DNA of 64,000 bases from Pseudolysinimonas yzui (GCF_014653215.1 NZ_BNAI01000001.1:310001-374000); one strand, 5' to 3'; positions 32,967 to 41,702 are shown, counted from the stretch's first letter. The notes: a model not told the origin generated them from the letters alone. Program-made: numbers and translations.

Positions 32967-33251
32967 GTGCCTCGATCCAATCGCCGCCGGGAAGAGCAGG
33001 CGGAGCTGGACCTGGAGCGGGCCCTCGCCGGGCGGTTGCGCACCGAGGTGAAGCGCGACGGGGTGTGGAACGTGCAGCCGCAATCGGCATCCTCGGCGGT
33101 CAAGAGTTACCTGTGCCCGGGGTGCGGGCTCGAGATCGTGCCGGCCACCGCGCACCTCGTCACGTGGCGCGCCGACGGCATCATGGGGGAGGCCGACGAC
33201 CTCGCGGCCCGACGACACTGGCATTCGCACTGCTGGAAGATCAGGAGCTGA
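32967..33251 (+). CDS. Small zinc-finger-like protein
   Basis: A 94-residue basic protein of a family frequent in actinobacteria and often labelled 'ATP/GTP-binding protein' without good reason. The chain begins with a charged helix (RREEQAELDLERALAGRLR), followed by YLCPGCGLEIVPATAHLVTWR and a C-terminal HWHSHCWKIRS. The CPGC pair with His/Cys at the end looks like a small HNH- or rubredoxin-like zinc knuckle. RNA or DNA binding is possible. It is followed nine bases later by an alpha/beta hydrolase gene. Confidence 0.78.
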   Translation: MPRSNRRREEQAELDLERALAGRLRTEVKRDGVWNVQPQSASSAVKSYLCPGCGLEIVPATAHLVTWRADGIMGEADDLAARRHWHSHCWKIRS

Positions 33252-33259
33252 AGCCGCGC

Positions 33260-33976
33260 ATGACGATCGAGATCCGTGCCGGTGTCGAACTGCCGGCCCG
33301 CCGCGAAGACATCGAGCTGCACACCGACGACGGGCTCACCCTCGTCGGCGAACTCGCCCTCCCGCTCGAGAAGGATCCGGTCGCGACCCTGGTGTGCCTG
33401 CACCCCCTGCCGACGCACGGCGGGTTCATGGACTCCCACGTCATCCGCAAGATGGCGGCCCGGCTGCCGGCGCTCGCCGACCTCGCGGTGCTGCGGTTCA
33501 ACTTCCGCGGGGTGACCTCGCCGCGCGGAACCTCGCAGGGCTCGTTCGGCGACGGCATCGACGAGCGGCTCGACCTCGCCGCGGCGATGGCGTTCGTCGC
33601 CGAACGGGGCCTGCCGACTCCGTGGCTCGTCGGCTGGTCGTTCGGCACCGAGGTGGCGCTCAAGCACGGCCTGCCGTTCCCGATCGCCGGCGTCATCCTG
33701 CTGTCCCCGCCGCTGCGGCGCACCACCCCTGACGAGCTGGCCGCCTGGGCCGACCGGGGTGTGCCGGTCGTCGCGCTCGTGCCCGAACTCGACGACTTCC
33801 TGAAGCCCGACGCGGCCCGCGAGAGATTCGCGGTGCTGCCCGGCGCGCAGGTCGTCGCCGTCGACGACGCGAAGCACCTCTGGGTGGGTGAGACGCACAC
33901 CTCCCGGGTGCTGAGCGAGATCGTGGAGCGCGTGAACCCGTCCGCTCTGCCGTTGCCGACGACCTGGGGCGGGTGA
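33260..33976 (+). CDS. Alpha/beta hydrolase
   Basis: A 238-residue serine hydrolase. The fold runs DGLTLVGELALP, VATLVCLHPLPTHGGFMDSHV, LRFNFRGV, then the nucleophile elbow GWSFGTE (Ser), VILLSPPL and the C-terminal DAKHLWVGE with the catalytic His. The sequence resembles the small CocE/NonD-like 'dienelactone hydrolase' group. The ATG at 33260 follows CAGGAG at 33242-33247 and the stop of the zinc-finger-like gene. The substrate is unknown. Confidence 0.87.
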   Translation: MTIEIRAGVELPARREDIELHTDDGLTLVGELALPLEKDPVATLVCLHPLPTHGGFMDSHVIRKMAARLPALADLAVLRFNFRGVTSPRGTSQGSFGDGIDERLDLAAAMAFVAERGLPTPWLVGWSFGTEVALKHGLPFPIAGVILLSPPLRRTTPDELAAWADRGVPVVALVPELDDFLKPDAARERFAVLPGAQVVAVDDAKHLWVGETHTSRVLSEIVERVNPSALPLPTTWGG

Positions 33977-33998
33977 CCGGAAGGAATTTTCCGGAGGA

Positions 33999-34028
33999 TG
34001 TCGATCCGACCCGTTCTCGTTCGACGTC
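33999..34028 (+). promoter_or_regulatory. Candidate ECF42 sigma-dependent promoter
   Basis: TGTCGA at 33999-34004 and CGACGTC at 34022-34028 are spaced by 17 bases, about 45 bases before the YciI start. As I recall the ECF42 group, it recognises TGTCGA at -35 and a CGAC/CGTC-type -10; the downstream gene encodes such a factor, so autoregulation is likely. Confidence 0.6.
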
Positions 34029-34074
34029 TTGAGTAGAGGGGCCCGACGGGGGTCTCGAATCTGAGGAGAACGAA

Positions 34075-34494
34075 ATGCCCAAGTACATGCTCATCATGCG
34101 TCCGACCCCCGAGGCGGAGTTGTTCGCCGGCGAACTGCCGTTCGAGGAGATCATCAACCAGGTCGGCGCCTTCAACGAGCAGCTCGTGAACGCGGGAGTG
34201 CTCGTCGCCGGCGAAGGCCTCGCCCCGAACGACAGCGTCGTCATCGACCACACCGGTGAGAAGCCGATCGTCACCGACGGCCCCTACGGCGAGGTGCACG
34301 AACTCTTCAACGGCTTCTACATCCTCGAGGTGTCGAGCCGCGAGGAGGCCGTGGAGTGGGCGCTGCGGATGCCGCTGACGAAGGGCTCGAAGACCGAGAT
34401 CCGCCGGGTCACCGACGAGTCGGACTTCGCCGACTTCGCGGACAACGAGTACCTCCAGAAGGAGAAGGGCTGGCGCGAGCAGGGGTCGATGTGA
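34075..34494 (+). CDS. YciI/DGPF-domain protein
   Basis: A 139-residue dimeric alpha/beta-barrel protein. It begins PKYMLIMRPTPEAE and carries the name-giving VTDGPYGEVHELFNGFYILEV motif. A Shine-Dalgarno GAGGAG precedes the ATG. Such proteins are almost always encoded beside ECF42 sigma factors; whether they are enzymes or sensors is not settled. The stop overlaps the sigma factor GTG by four bases (GTGA). Confidence 0.92.
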   Translation: MPKYMLIMRPTPEAELFAGELPFEEIINQVGAFNEQLVNAGVLVAGEGLAPNDSVVIDHTGEKPIVTDGPYGEVHELFNGFYILEVSSREEAVEWALRMPLTKGSKTEIRRVTDESDFADFADNEYLQKEKGWREQGSM

Positions 34495-35738
34495 GCGGGA
34501 TCGCACCGCGCGTCGATGCCCATCGTTCGGTCGAAGCACTGTGGCGCATCGAGGGGGCGAGGGTCACGGCGACCCTCGCCCGCCTCACCGGCGACGTCGG
34601 GCTCGCCGAAGACCTCGCCCAGGAGGCGGTCGCCGACGCCCTCGCCCAGTGGCCGCAGACGGGCGTTCCCGACAACCCGGGGGCGTGGCTGACGGCGGTG
34701 GCGAAGCGGAAGGCGATCGACGGATGGCGACGGCGCGAACGGCTCGACGACCGCTACCGTGCCCTCGCCCACGACCTGGAGCAGACCGAGGATGTCGAGT
34801 GGGAGCCGATCCCCGACGACGTGCTGCGCCTCGTCTTCGCCGCCTGTCATCCGACGCTCTCCCGCGAGGCGCAGGTCGCCCTGACCCTCCGGGTCGTCGC
34901 GAGCCTCACCACGGAGGAGATCGCGCGGATGTTCCTCGTGCCGGTCGCCACCATCCAGCAGCGCATCGTGCGGGCCAAGAAGACCCTCGCGGCCGCCCGG
35001 GTGCCGTTCGAGGTGCCCGACCCCGCGGAGTGGCCGGCGCGGCTCGGCGCGGTGCTCGGGGTCGTCTACCTCGTCTACACCGAGGGCTACAGCGCGACGT
35101 CGGGGGAGCGGTGGGTGCGGCACGACCTCGCGGTCGAGGCGCTGCGGCTGGGCCGGGTGCTCGCGGCGCTGCTACCGCGTGAGCCGGAGGTGCAGGGTCT
35201 GGTGGCGCTGATGGAGCTGCAGTCCTCGCGATTCGCCGCCCGGGAGGCGCACGACGGGTCGCCGATCCTGCTCGCCGATCAGGATCGCTCGAGATGGGAT
35301 CACACCCAGATCCGCCGCGGGATCGCGGCTCTCGACCGCGCCGACGCGCTGGGTCGCGGACGCGGCAGCTACGCGTTGCAGGCCGCGATCGCCCGCTGCC
35401 ATGCCGTCGCGCCGAGCGTCGCGGCGACCGACTGGGACGAGATCGTCGTGCTCTACGAAGCGCTCGGGCGCATCGCCCCGAGTCCCGTCGTGGAGCTCAA
35501 CCGGGCGGTCGCGGTGTCGATGGCGACCGGGCCGGCCAACGCACTCCGCATCGTCGACACCCTCGCCGCCGAGGGCGCGCTGCGCGGGTCGCACCTACTG
35601 CCGAGCGTGCGCGGCGAACTGCTTGCCCGCCTCGGCCGGGTCGACGAGGCCCGCAACGAACTCACCGCTGCCGCCCGGCTCGCCACCAACGAGCGCGAGC
35701 GCGACGTGCTGCTGAAGAAGGCCGACGCCCTCGGCTGA
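34491..35738 (+). CDS. ECF42-type RNA polymerase sigma factor with TPR-like extension
   Basis: A 415-residue extracytoplasmic-function sigma factor. Region 2 is in EGARVTATLARLTGDVGLAEDLAQEAVADALAQWPQTGVPDNPGAWL with AIDGWRRRERLDDR; region 4 is REAQVALTLRVVASLTTEEIARMFLVPVATIQQRIVRAKKTL. After about residue 180 a long helical extension (to 415) replaces the usual end; it includes YLVYTEGY, ALLPREPEVQGLVALMELQSSR and TPR-like repeats near the end (LAARLGRVDEARNELTAAARLA). That extension is needed for activity in the ECF42 group; no anti-sigma gene is present. Confidence 0.93.
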   Translation: MSGIAPRVDAHRSVEALWRIEGARVTATLARLTGDVGLAEDLAQEAVADALAQWPQTGVPDNPGAWLTAVAKRKAIDGWRRRERLDDRYRALAHDLEQTEDVEWEPIPDDVLRLVFAACHPTLSREAQVALTLRVVASLTTEEIARMFLVPVATIQQRIVRAKKTLAAARVPFEVPDPAEWPARLGAVLGVVYLVYTEGYSATSGERWVRHDLAVEALRLGRVLAALLPREPEVQGLVALMELQSSRFAAREAHDGSPILLADQDRSRWDHTQIRRGIAALDRADALGRGRGSYALQAAIARCHAVAPSVAATDWDEIVVLYEALGRIAPSPVVELNRAVAVSMATGPANALRIVDTLAAEGALRGSHLLPSVRGELLARLGRVDEARNELTAAARLATNERERDVLLKKADALG

Positions 35739-35744
35739 GCGCCG

Positions 35745-36806
35745 CTACAGCTCGTTCTGCCGCGGGATGATGACCTGCTTGATGATGAGCAGGATCGCCG
35801 CCGCCACCGGGATCGCGATGAGCGCACCCAGGATGCCGAGCAGCGTGCCGCCGGCGAGAGCGGCGACCACGACCACGACACCGGGCACCTTGACCGCCCG
35901 GTTCATGACGTTGGGGCTGATCACGTAGGCCTCGACCTGCATGTACACGAGGTACCAGATGCCGACGATCAGCACCGCCGGCCAACCGTCGAACGCCCAC
36001 ACGGCGAGCGTGATGATGATCGACCCGGTGATCGTTCCGACGAGCGGTACCAGGGAGAACAGGAAGGCGAGGAACGCGAGCAGCACCGCGTACTCGATCG
36101 GGTCGCCGAGAATCCAGCCGAGCACCGTCAGGAAGATGATGGAGAGGATGCCGTTGGTGAGACCCATCGCGACCTGCCCGACGACGTAGCGGCCGACGGC
36201 GGTCATGATCTGCTCGGCGATGTCGATGAACGTCTCGCGCTTCGTGGCGGGTACGAGCTGGTAGAGGCCGCGCTTGATGCTCGCCAACGAGGCGACGAAG
36301 TACAGCATCAGAATAAGCACGATCACGGCGCCGAAGGCACCCGAGAAGATGTTGACCGCGGTGGCGAGTACACCCCCGGTAATCGTGGCGAGGTTGTCGT
36401 TGAAAAACTCGGTGATGTTGGTCAGCACCTCGGAGAACGGCAGCCACGGGAGTGTCTCGTCCCACCAGATCTCGAGCGCTCGCTGGTTGACCAGCTCGTC
36501 GAAGATCCCGGGCGCGCGTTCGATGAGGTTGCTCACCTGGTCGGCGATGACCGGGATGATGGCGAGCACGAAGCCGGCGACGATCGCCAGAATGCCGGCG
36601 AGCACCACGAGAATCGCCACCGCGCGCTTCCAGCCGTGCTTCTCAAGCCACGAGACCAGGGGGTCGACGCCGAGCGCGAGGAAGAGCGCCGCACCGACGT
36701 AGGTGAGGATCGTCGCGAGTGACCCGATCGCGCCGCCGATGCCGATCGCCACGATGACCCCGAGGCCACCGAACAGACCGAGGCGGAACGCGTTCTGGAT
36801 CTTCAC
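35745..36806 (-). CDS. AI-2E (PerM/YdiK) family membrane protein
   Basis: A 353-residue membrane protein with about seven to eight helices, including the paired N-terminal helices, a periplasm-facing middle part (about 65-170) and the family motif region (FSLVPLVGTITGSIIITLAVWAFDG, then AYVISPNVMNRAVKVPGVVVVVAALAGGTLLGILGALIAIPVAAAILLI). Members export autoinducer-2 or other solutes; the substrate here is unknown. GTG start with a -10 box seven bases upstream. It converges with the ECF42 gene (six bases between stops). Confidence 0.9.
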   Translation of the reverse strand: MKIQNAFRLGLFGGLGVIVAIGIGGAIGSLATILTYVGAALFLALGVDPLVSWLEKHGWKRAVAILVVLAGILAIVAGFVLAIIPVIADQVSNLIERAPGIFDELVNQRALEIWWDETLPWLPFSEVLTNITEFFNDNLATITGGVLATAVNIFSGAFGAVIVLILMLYFVASLASIKRGLYQLVPATKRETFIDIAEQIMTAVGRYVVGQVAMGLTNGILSIIFLTVLGWILGDPIEYAVLLAFLAFLFSLVPLVGTITGSIIITLAVWAFDGWPAVLIVGIWYLVYMQVEAYVISPNVMNRAVKVPGVVVVVAALAGGTLLGILGALIAIPVAAAILLIIKQVIIPRQNEL

Positions 36807-36813
36807 GAACGCA

Positions 36814-36819
36814 AGGCTA
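36814..36819 (-). promoter_or_regulatory. -10 box TAGCCT, leaderless start
   Basis: On the minus strand TAGCCT lies seven bases before the GTG at 36806 of the AI-2E gene. Confidence 0.45.
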
Positions 36820-36841
36820 GCGGCTCGGTGCGCCGGTCAAG

Positions 36842-38632
36842 TCAGCCCGCGTGCTCCCGCTCGCGCGTGTCCTCGTCGACCTCGTCGATCTCGTCGATCT
36901 CGTCGGATTCCTCGTCGTCGGCCTCTGCGGCCGCCTCGACCGCGAGCGGCTCGTCGTCGGCGACACCGGCCGGGAAGCCGTGGTCGTTGGCGATCTGCTC
37001 GGCCGACGCCAGCACCCCGCGGAGGCTCTGGATGTAGCCGGCGACCGACTCACGCTCGAGACGGATCTGCACGAGGCGCTCCTCGGCGTCGCCCAGAAGC
37101 TGCGACGCGCGCTTCTCGGCGTCTCTCACCAGGTCCTTCGCGCGCTTCTCGGCCTCGTCGACCCGGCTCTTCGCGTTCGCCTTCGCGTCGTCGAGCAGCG
37201 CCTTCGCTTCGGCCTTGCTCGTGGTGCTGAGACGCTGCGCCTCAGCACGCTGCTCGGCGGCGGCGTTGGTCGCCTCGGTGAGCTGCGCCTGTGCCTCGTC
37301 GAGGTACTTCTGCGTCGCGGCGGCCGCCTCCTGGTGCTTGCGCACGTACTCCTTCTCGGCTTCGTCGCGGCGGGCGGTGAGCTCGACCTCGAGGTCGGCT
37401 CGCGCCTGCTCGGCGGTCGCCAGCAGTTTCGCCTGCAGGCCGTCGGTGTCGTGCTGGATGCGCGCGCGCGTGGTCTCGACCTCCTGGGCGATCTCGGCAC
37501 GCTGCCGGGCGATCTCGCGGGCCAGGTCGGTGCGCTGCTTCTCGATCTCCGAGGCGAGGGTCGCGCGGGCCTGGGCGATCTCGTTCTCGACTTCCGACCG
37601 GGTGTGCGCCAGTTCCGCGGCGAGTGCGCTCCGTGCACCGCTCGACTCGGCCTCCCAGGCCTCGCGGGCGCCGCTGAGTTCCGCCTCGAGGGCCGCCCGT
37701 CCGCTGGTGATCTCGGCCTCGAGTTCGGCACGCACGCGCGCCGCCTCCGCGGTGAGCGCGGCCTGCGACGCCTTCGTGGACGCCTCGAGTTCGGCGCGGG
37801 CACGCTGGGTGTCGGCATCCAGGGCCTCGTTGGCGGCCTTCGTGTCGTTCTCGAGGGCGATGCGCGCGTCGGCGGTGTCGCGTTCCAGGTTGGTGCGCGC
37901 CTCCTCGAGCTCGCGTTCGAGGTCGGAACGCAGGCGGGCGCTTTCGGCTTCGAACTCGGCCCGGGTGCGCTCGGTCTCGCGGGCGAGCGTGGCAGCTGCC
38001 TCGCGGGCATCCGCGACCTCGCGCTGGGCGGCCGTGCGCAGCTCGGCGAGCTCGTGCTCGACCTCGGCGCGCAGCGAGGCGACCTCGCGCTTGCCGGCGG
38101 CACGGGTCTCGGCGACCTCGGTCGCGGCGGCACCGCGGGTGACGGCGGCTTCCCGCAGCGCGTCCTGCCGCACGGTCTCGGCCTCCGCCTGAGCGGCGGA
38201 GAGCAGGGCGGCGGCTTCGTCGCGGGCATCCTGAACGGCGCGCTCCGCTTCGGCGCGCGCCTGCGAGACCGTGCTCTCGGCGTGCGCGGTGGCCTCGGCG
38301 CGCAGCGCGTCGACCTCCTGCTGCACCGCCTGGCGCATGCGCTCGGCGTCGATGTCGGCCTGGCTGATGAGCCGCGTCGACTGCTCCTCGGCGACGCGCA
38401 GGGTGTTCTCGAGCTTCGTGCCCAGACCGGAATAGGTGGGGCTGCCGACCTCGTCGAGTTCCGCCTGAAGGTCTTCCGCGACCGCCTGAAGACGCTTGAT
38501 CTCCTTGGTCTGATCGTTCTTCTCGGCGTTGGCCTTGATCAGGTCGCGGCGCAGTTCGCTGACGACCGAGTCGACCTCGTCCTTCTTGTAGCCCCGCAGT
38601 TCGGTGCTGAAACCCGTGTCCTCGGACGCCAC
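36842..38632 (-). CDS. Large DivIVA/Scy-like coiled-coil protein
   Basis: A 596-residue protein that is almost entirely predicted coiled coil. Residues 10-40 (STELRGYKKDEVDSVVSELRRDLIK) resemble the N-terminal DivIVA domain. From about 90 to 540 the sequence is an Ala/Glu/Arg-rich heptad with recurring 'RAELEAE' and 'ARA.LA.E' blocks, including near-repeats every 11 to 22 residues, as in Streptomyces Scy. The last 35 residues are highly acidic (EEADDEESDEIDEIDEVDEDTRE). The likely role is a cytoskeletal scaffold at poles or septum; this is inferred. The high repeat content makes homology hard to read. Confidence 0.78.
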   Translation of the reverse strand: MASEDTGFSTELRGYKKDEVDSVVSELRRDLIKANAEKNDQTKEIKRLQAVAEDLQAELDEVGSPTYSGLGTKLENTLRVAEEQSTRLISQADIDAERMRQAVQQEVDALRAEATAHAESTVSQARAEAERAVQDARDEAAALLSAAQAEAETVRQDALREAAVTRGAAATEVAETRAAGKREVASLRAEVEHELAELRTAAQREVADAREAAATLARETERTRAEFEAESARLRSDLERELEEARTNLERDTADARIALENDTKAANEALDADTQRARAELEASTKASQAALTAEAARVRAELEAEITSGRAALEAELSGAREAWEAESSGARSALAAELAHTRSEVENEIAQARATLASEIEKQRTDLAREIARQRAEIAQEVETTRARIQHDTDGLQAKLLATAEQARADLEVELTARRDEAEKEYVRKHQEAAAATQKYLDEAQAQLTEATNAAAEQRAEAQRLSTTSKAEAKALLDDAKANAKSRVDEAEKRAKDLVRDAEKRASQLLGDAEERLVQIRLERESVAGYIQSLRGVLASAEQIANDHGFPAGVADDEPLAVEAAAEADDEESDEIDEIDEVDEDTREREHAG

Positions 38633-38852
38633 GTTGAACTCCCCGTTCGATGGTTCTGCTGGTGCGTGGATGGGTCCCCGACCGCGCGGGGAACCCTCCG
38701 AGTGTAACGGCCCGTACGCGAGGCGTAGGCAGGGATGTCGCCGCGCGACGGGCCTCGCGGGCCCCTCGGTTTCAGGCGGCTCCCAGGTGCCATCCAGGAG
38801 GGCAGGTATTCTGGAATGTCTGTGTCTTCAACACGCCGGGAGGTATCCACCC

Positions 38853-40670
38853 GTGCGATTCGTCGTCGCGATCGTCGCGCTCGTACTCGCCGCCGCCGCC
38901 ATCGGGCTCGGTGTCGCTCAGCGCACCGTGTTCGCCGGGCCGGCATCCATCTCGTCGTCGGTGGTCACCGGCGACGCCCCACTCACGGTCATCGACGCCG
39001 CGACGCTCAACGCGAACGCCGGCACGCAGTCGATCGAGATCGCCGCGACCGGTGACATCGTGCTCGCCTACGGCCGTACCGCCGACGTGATGGCCTGGGT
39101 CGGCGACGCCGCCTACAACCAGATCGGCTGGGACGCCGAGACGCAGGAACTGACGACCGAGGTGGTCAGCGGTTCCGAGCCGGCCGCCGAGGTTCCGTCG
39201 CTCGTCGGATCCGACCTGTGGCTGCGGGAGTTCACGGGAACCGACCTGCTCACCCGCAAGATCAACGCCCCCGAGGGCATCTCGGTCATCATCGGGGTCG
39301 ACCCGACCCCGGCCGACGGCACCGACGTGACCACCGAAGCACCGGTCGAGGCTCCCGAAGGGGAAGAGGCCGACGGCTCAGCGGCAGCCGAAGAGCCGTC
39401 GCCGCCCCTCGACCTCAGCATCACCTGGCCGCTCGACAACTCCGCGCCGGCCTCGGGTCCGCTGATCATCGGCGGCATCGTGTTGCTCCTCGGCGGGCTC
39501 GGCGCCTTCCTCTGGGCCCTCGTGCACACCCGCGGCAGCCGCGGTCCGCGCCGGTCGACCCCGAAACTCCCCAAGCGCCCGAAGCCGCCGCAGCTCAAGC
39601 CCGAGAAGCGCCGGGGCGGAAAGCCGACCCCCGAGCTCGAACCCGCACGTGCCGGCTCGGGTCGACGTCGTGCGTTCGTCGCGGCCGGCGCGATCACCGC
39701 CGGGATGCTGCTGCTGAGCGGCTGCACCGTCGCAGAGCAGCCCGCCCCGGGCGCGAGCGAGACCCCCGAGTTCGCGATGAGCCCGGTCGCGGTGACCCCT
39801 GGTCAGTTCGACAGCATCCTCGTCGACGTCGTCGGCGCGGTTGCGGATGCCGACGAGGCCGCGGATGCGACCCTCGCGGCCGAACGACTCACCGGCCCCG
39901 CGCTCGCCCTCCGTACCGCGAACTACGCGATCCGCACCGCCGATGCGACGGTCGCACCGCTCGCCGCGATCCCCTCCGAGTCGGTCGAGGTCATTCTGCC
40001 GGAGCAGACCGACACCTGGCCGCGCCGGGTGTTCGCGGTGACGCGCGACAGCGGAGTGCAGGCCGTGGGAATCATGCTCACGCAGGAGTCGCCGCGGGAG
40101 AACTACAAGGCGTCCTACATCGTCACCCTGATCGCGTCGGTGCCCGACGTCGCGCCGCCGGAGCTGGGCGCCCCGGCCCTGCCGCCGACGAACGGCTTCG
40201 GCCTTCTCGCCCCCGACGAGCTTGCCGCTGCCTACGGCGACGTGCTCATCAACGGTGACGAGAGCGAGTTCGCCGACCTGTTCGAAGCCGAAGGCGACAG
40301 CCTGCGCGAGCAGATCGGAGCCGAGTACAAGGCGAAGCAGCGGGCCGAGCTGCCGACGAGCGCGACGATCGACTTCACGAACGGTCCCGGGGAAGATCCG
40401 CCTGTCGCATTCGGCACCAACGACTCCGGGCAGATCGTCGCCGTCATCCTGGAAGACGTCGAGACGGTCAAACCGGTCGAAGCCGGCGCCGCGATCAACA
40501 CCAAGGGCCAGGTGAAGGCGCTCTCGGGCAAGTCGCAGTCGACGCGCGGCATCGTCGCGACCTACGGGGTGCAGTTGCTGTTCTATGTGCCGCCGGCGAG
40601 CGCGACCGACCAGAAGATCGTCGTTCTCGGCTACGCGCAGGGTCTGGTGGCGGCGGCCGAGGTCGGCTAG
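38853..40670 (+). CDS. Membrane protein fused to a lipoprotein-like domain, function unknown
   Basis: A 605-residue protein. GTG at 38853 follows GGGAGG at 38838-38844. An N-terminal signal/anchor helix (residues 3-24) is followed by an extracytoplasmic domain to about 185, a Pro/Glu linker, a helix (about 199-225, LIIGGIVLLLGGLGAFLWALV) and a Pro/Lys-rich cytosolic stretch (about 226-270). A third hydrophobic segment then ends in the lipobox-like LLLSGC at about 292-297, and a Thr/Ala-rich domain of about 300 residues follows. The second half looks like a lipoprotein joined in frame to a membrane protein. No family recognised; it lies between the Scy-like and thioredoxin-fold genes. Confidence 0.68.
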   Translation: MRFVVAIVALVLAAAAIGLGVAQRTVFAGPASISSSVVTGDAPLTVIDAATLNANAGTQSIEIAATGDIVLAYGRTADVMAWVGDAAYNQIGWDAETQELTTEVVSGSEPAAEVPSLVGSDLWLREFTGTDLLTRKINAPEGISVIIGVDPTPADGTDVTTEAPVEAPEGEEADGSAAAEEPSPPLDLSITWPLDNSAPASGPLIIGGIVLLLGGLGAFLWALVHTRGSRGPRRSTPKLPKRPKPPQLKPEKRRGGKPTPELEPARAGSGRRRAFVAAGAITAGMLLLSGCTVAEQPAPGASETPEFAMSPVAVTPGQFDSILVDVVGAVADADEAADATLAAERLTGPALALRTANYAIRTADATVAPLAAIPSESVEVILPEQTDTWPRRVFAVTRDSGVQAVGIMLTQESPRENYKASYIVTLIASVPDVAPPELGAPALPPTNGFGLLAPDELAAAYGDVLINGDESEFADLFEAEGDSLREQIGAEYKAKQRAELPTSATIDFTNGPGEDPPVAFGTNDSGQIVAVILEDVETVKPVEAGAAINTKGQVKALSGKSQSTRGIVATYGVQLLFYVPPASATDQKIVVLGYAQGLVAAAEVG

Positions 40671-40700
40671 ACCCCTGCCCGTCGTGCGAAGCTGGATGCG

Positions 40701-41630
40701 ATGAGCAACCCTGGACCGAGCCTGCGCGGCGCCGTCGACCTCTCCGGACTCGTGCGGCGCGCGAACACCCCGACCCCGGCACCCGGAACGACACCGCCGC
40801 CGTCGGGCAGCGGTCTCGTCGTCGAGGTGACCGAGGCGACGTTCCCGCAGATCGTCGAACTCTCGGCGCGGGTCCCTGTGGTCGTCGAGCTCTACGCTCC
40901 CGGCCTCGCTCCCGCACTCGGCGCGATCGTCGAGTCCTACGGCGGACGCCTCGTGCTCGCCACCGTCGATGCCCAGGCGAACCCCGGCATCGCGGAGGCG
41001 TTCCAGGTGCGGGAGGTACCCGCCGCGGCGGGGATCATCGGCGGGCGTCCGGTGCCGCTCTTCGTGGGGACGCCGGCCGACGAGCAGGTGCGGCAGGTCT
41101 TCGACCAGCTGCTGCAGGTCGCCCAGCAGAACGGCATCACCGGCAGCCTCGACCCGAACGCCGCGCCTTCCGCCGAGGATGACTCCGCGGAACCCGCCGC
41201 TCCTGTCGAAGAGCCGCTTCCGCCCCTCCACCAGGAGGCGTTCGACGCGATCTCGACCGGCGACTACGCGGCCGCCGTCGCCGCCTACAAGAAGGCGATC
41301 GTGCAGAACCCGCGCGACACCCTCGCCGTCGCCGGACTGGCGCAGGCATCCCTGCTGCAACGCCTCGACGGTGCCGTCGCCGACGACCTGCGGAAAGCCG
41401 CGGCGGATGCTCCGGCCTCCGTCGCCGCTCAGCTCGCCGTCGCCGACCTCGACGTGAGTGGCGGACACCTCGACGATGCCTTCGCCCGTCTGCTCGACCT
41501 GTTCCCGTCGCTCGACGGCGAGGGCCGCGAGGCCGTGCGCACCCGCCTCCTCGAGTACTTCGAGATCGCCGGAGCCGACGACCCCCGCGTCGCCGCAGCG
41601 CGCCGCCGCCTCACCCTGCTGCTCTACTGA
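40701..41630 (+). CDS. Thioredoxin-fold TPR protein (CnoX/YbbN-like), no CXXC
   Basis: A 309-residue protein. After a Pro-rich linker, residues 40-145 form a thioredoxin fold (VVEVTEATFPQIVELSARVPVVVELYAPGLAPALGAIVESYGGRLVLATVDAQANPGIAEAFQVREVPAAAGIIGG). The catalytic CXXC is replaced by APGLAPA, so it cannot act as an oxidoreductase. The C-terminal half (about 180-309) has TPR repeats (AFDAISTGDYAAAVAAYKKAIVQNPRDTLAVAGLAQASLL). This layout matches the YbbN/CnoX holdase group. It ends one base before the hairpin at 41631. Confidence 0.87.
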   Translation: MSNPGPSLRGAVDLSGLVRRANTPTPAPGTTPPPSGSGLVVEVTEATFPQIVELSARVPVVVELYAPGLAPALGAIVESYGGRLVLATVDAQANPGIAEAFQVREVPAAAGIIGGRPVPLFVGTPADEQVRQVFDQLLQVAQQNGITGSLDPNAAPSAEDDSAEPAAPVEEPLPPLHQEAFDAISTGDYAAAVAAYKKAIVQNPRDTLAVAGLAQASLLQRLDGAVADDLRKAAADAPASVAAQLAVADLDVSGGHLDDAFARLLDLFPSLDGEGREAVRTRLLEYFEIAGADDPRVAAARRRLTLLLY

Positions 41631-41696
41631 CGCGCGAAGTGCCCGCTTCTGCCGCACGTCGCGCGCGTCGGGCGGCAGAAAGTGGCACTTCGCGCG
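41631..41696. repeat. Palindrome at the YbbN-like/glgB convergent junction
   Basis: Arms 41631-41655 and 41672-41696 pair over 25 positions with three mismatches (consensus word GCGAAGTGCC...TTCTGCCGC), with a 16-base loop. It starts directly after one stop codon and ends six bases before the other, so it can act on both strands. It shares its core word with the hairpin at 48832-48892. Confidence 0.75.
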
Positions 41697-41702
41697 CCGA
41701 CC

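Noticed and set aside
39378-41657. Minus-strand frame of 759 codons
   Set aside because: Antisense to the fused membrane/lipoprotein gene and the YbbN-like gene; no homology signs.
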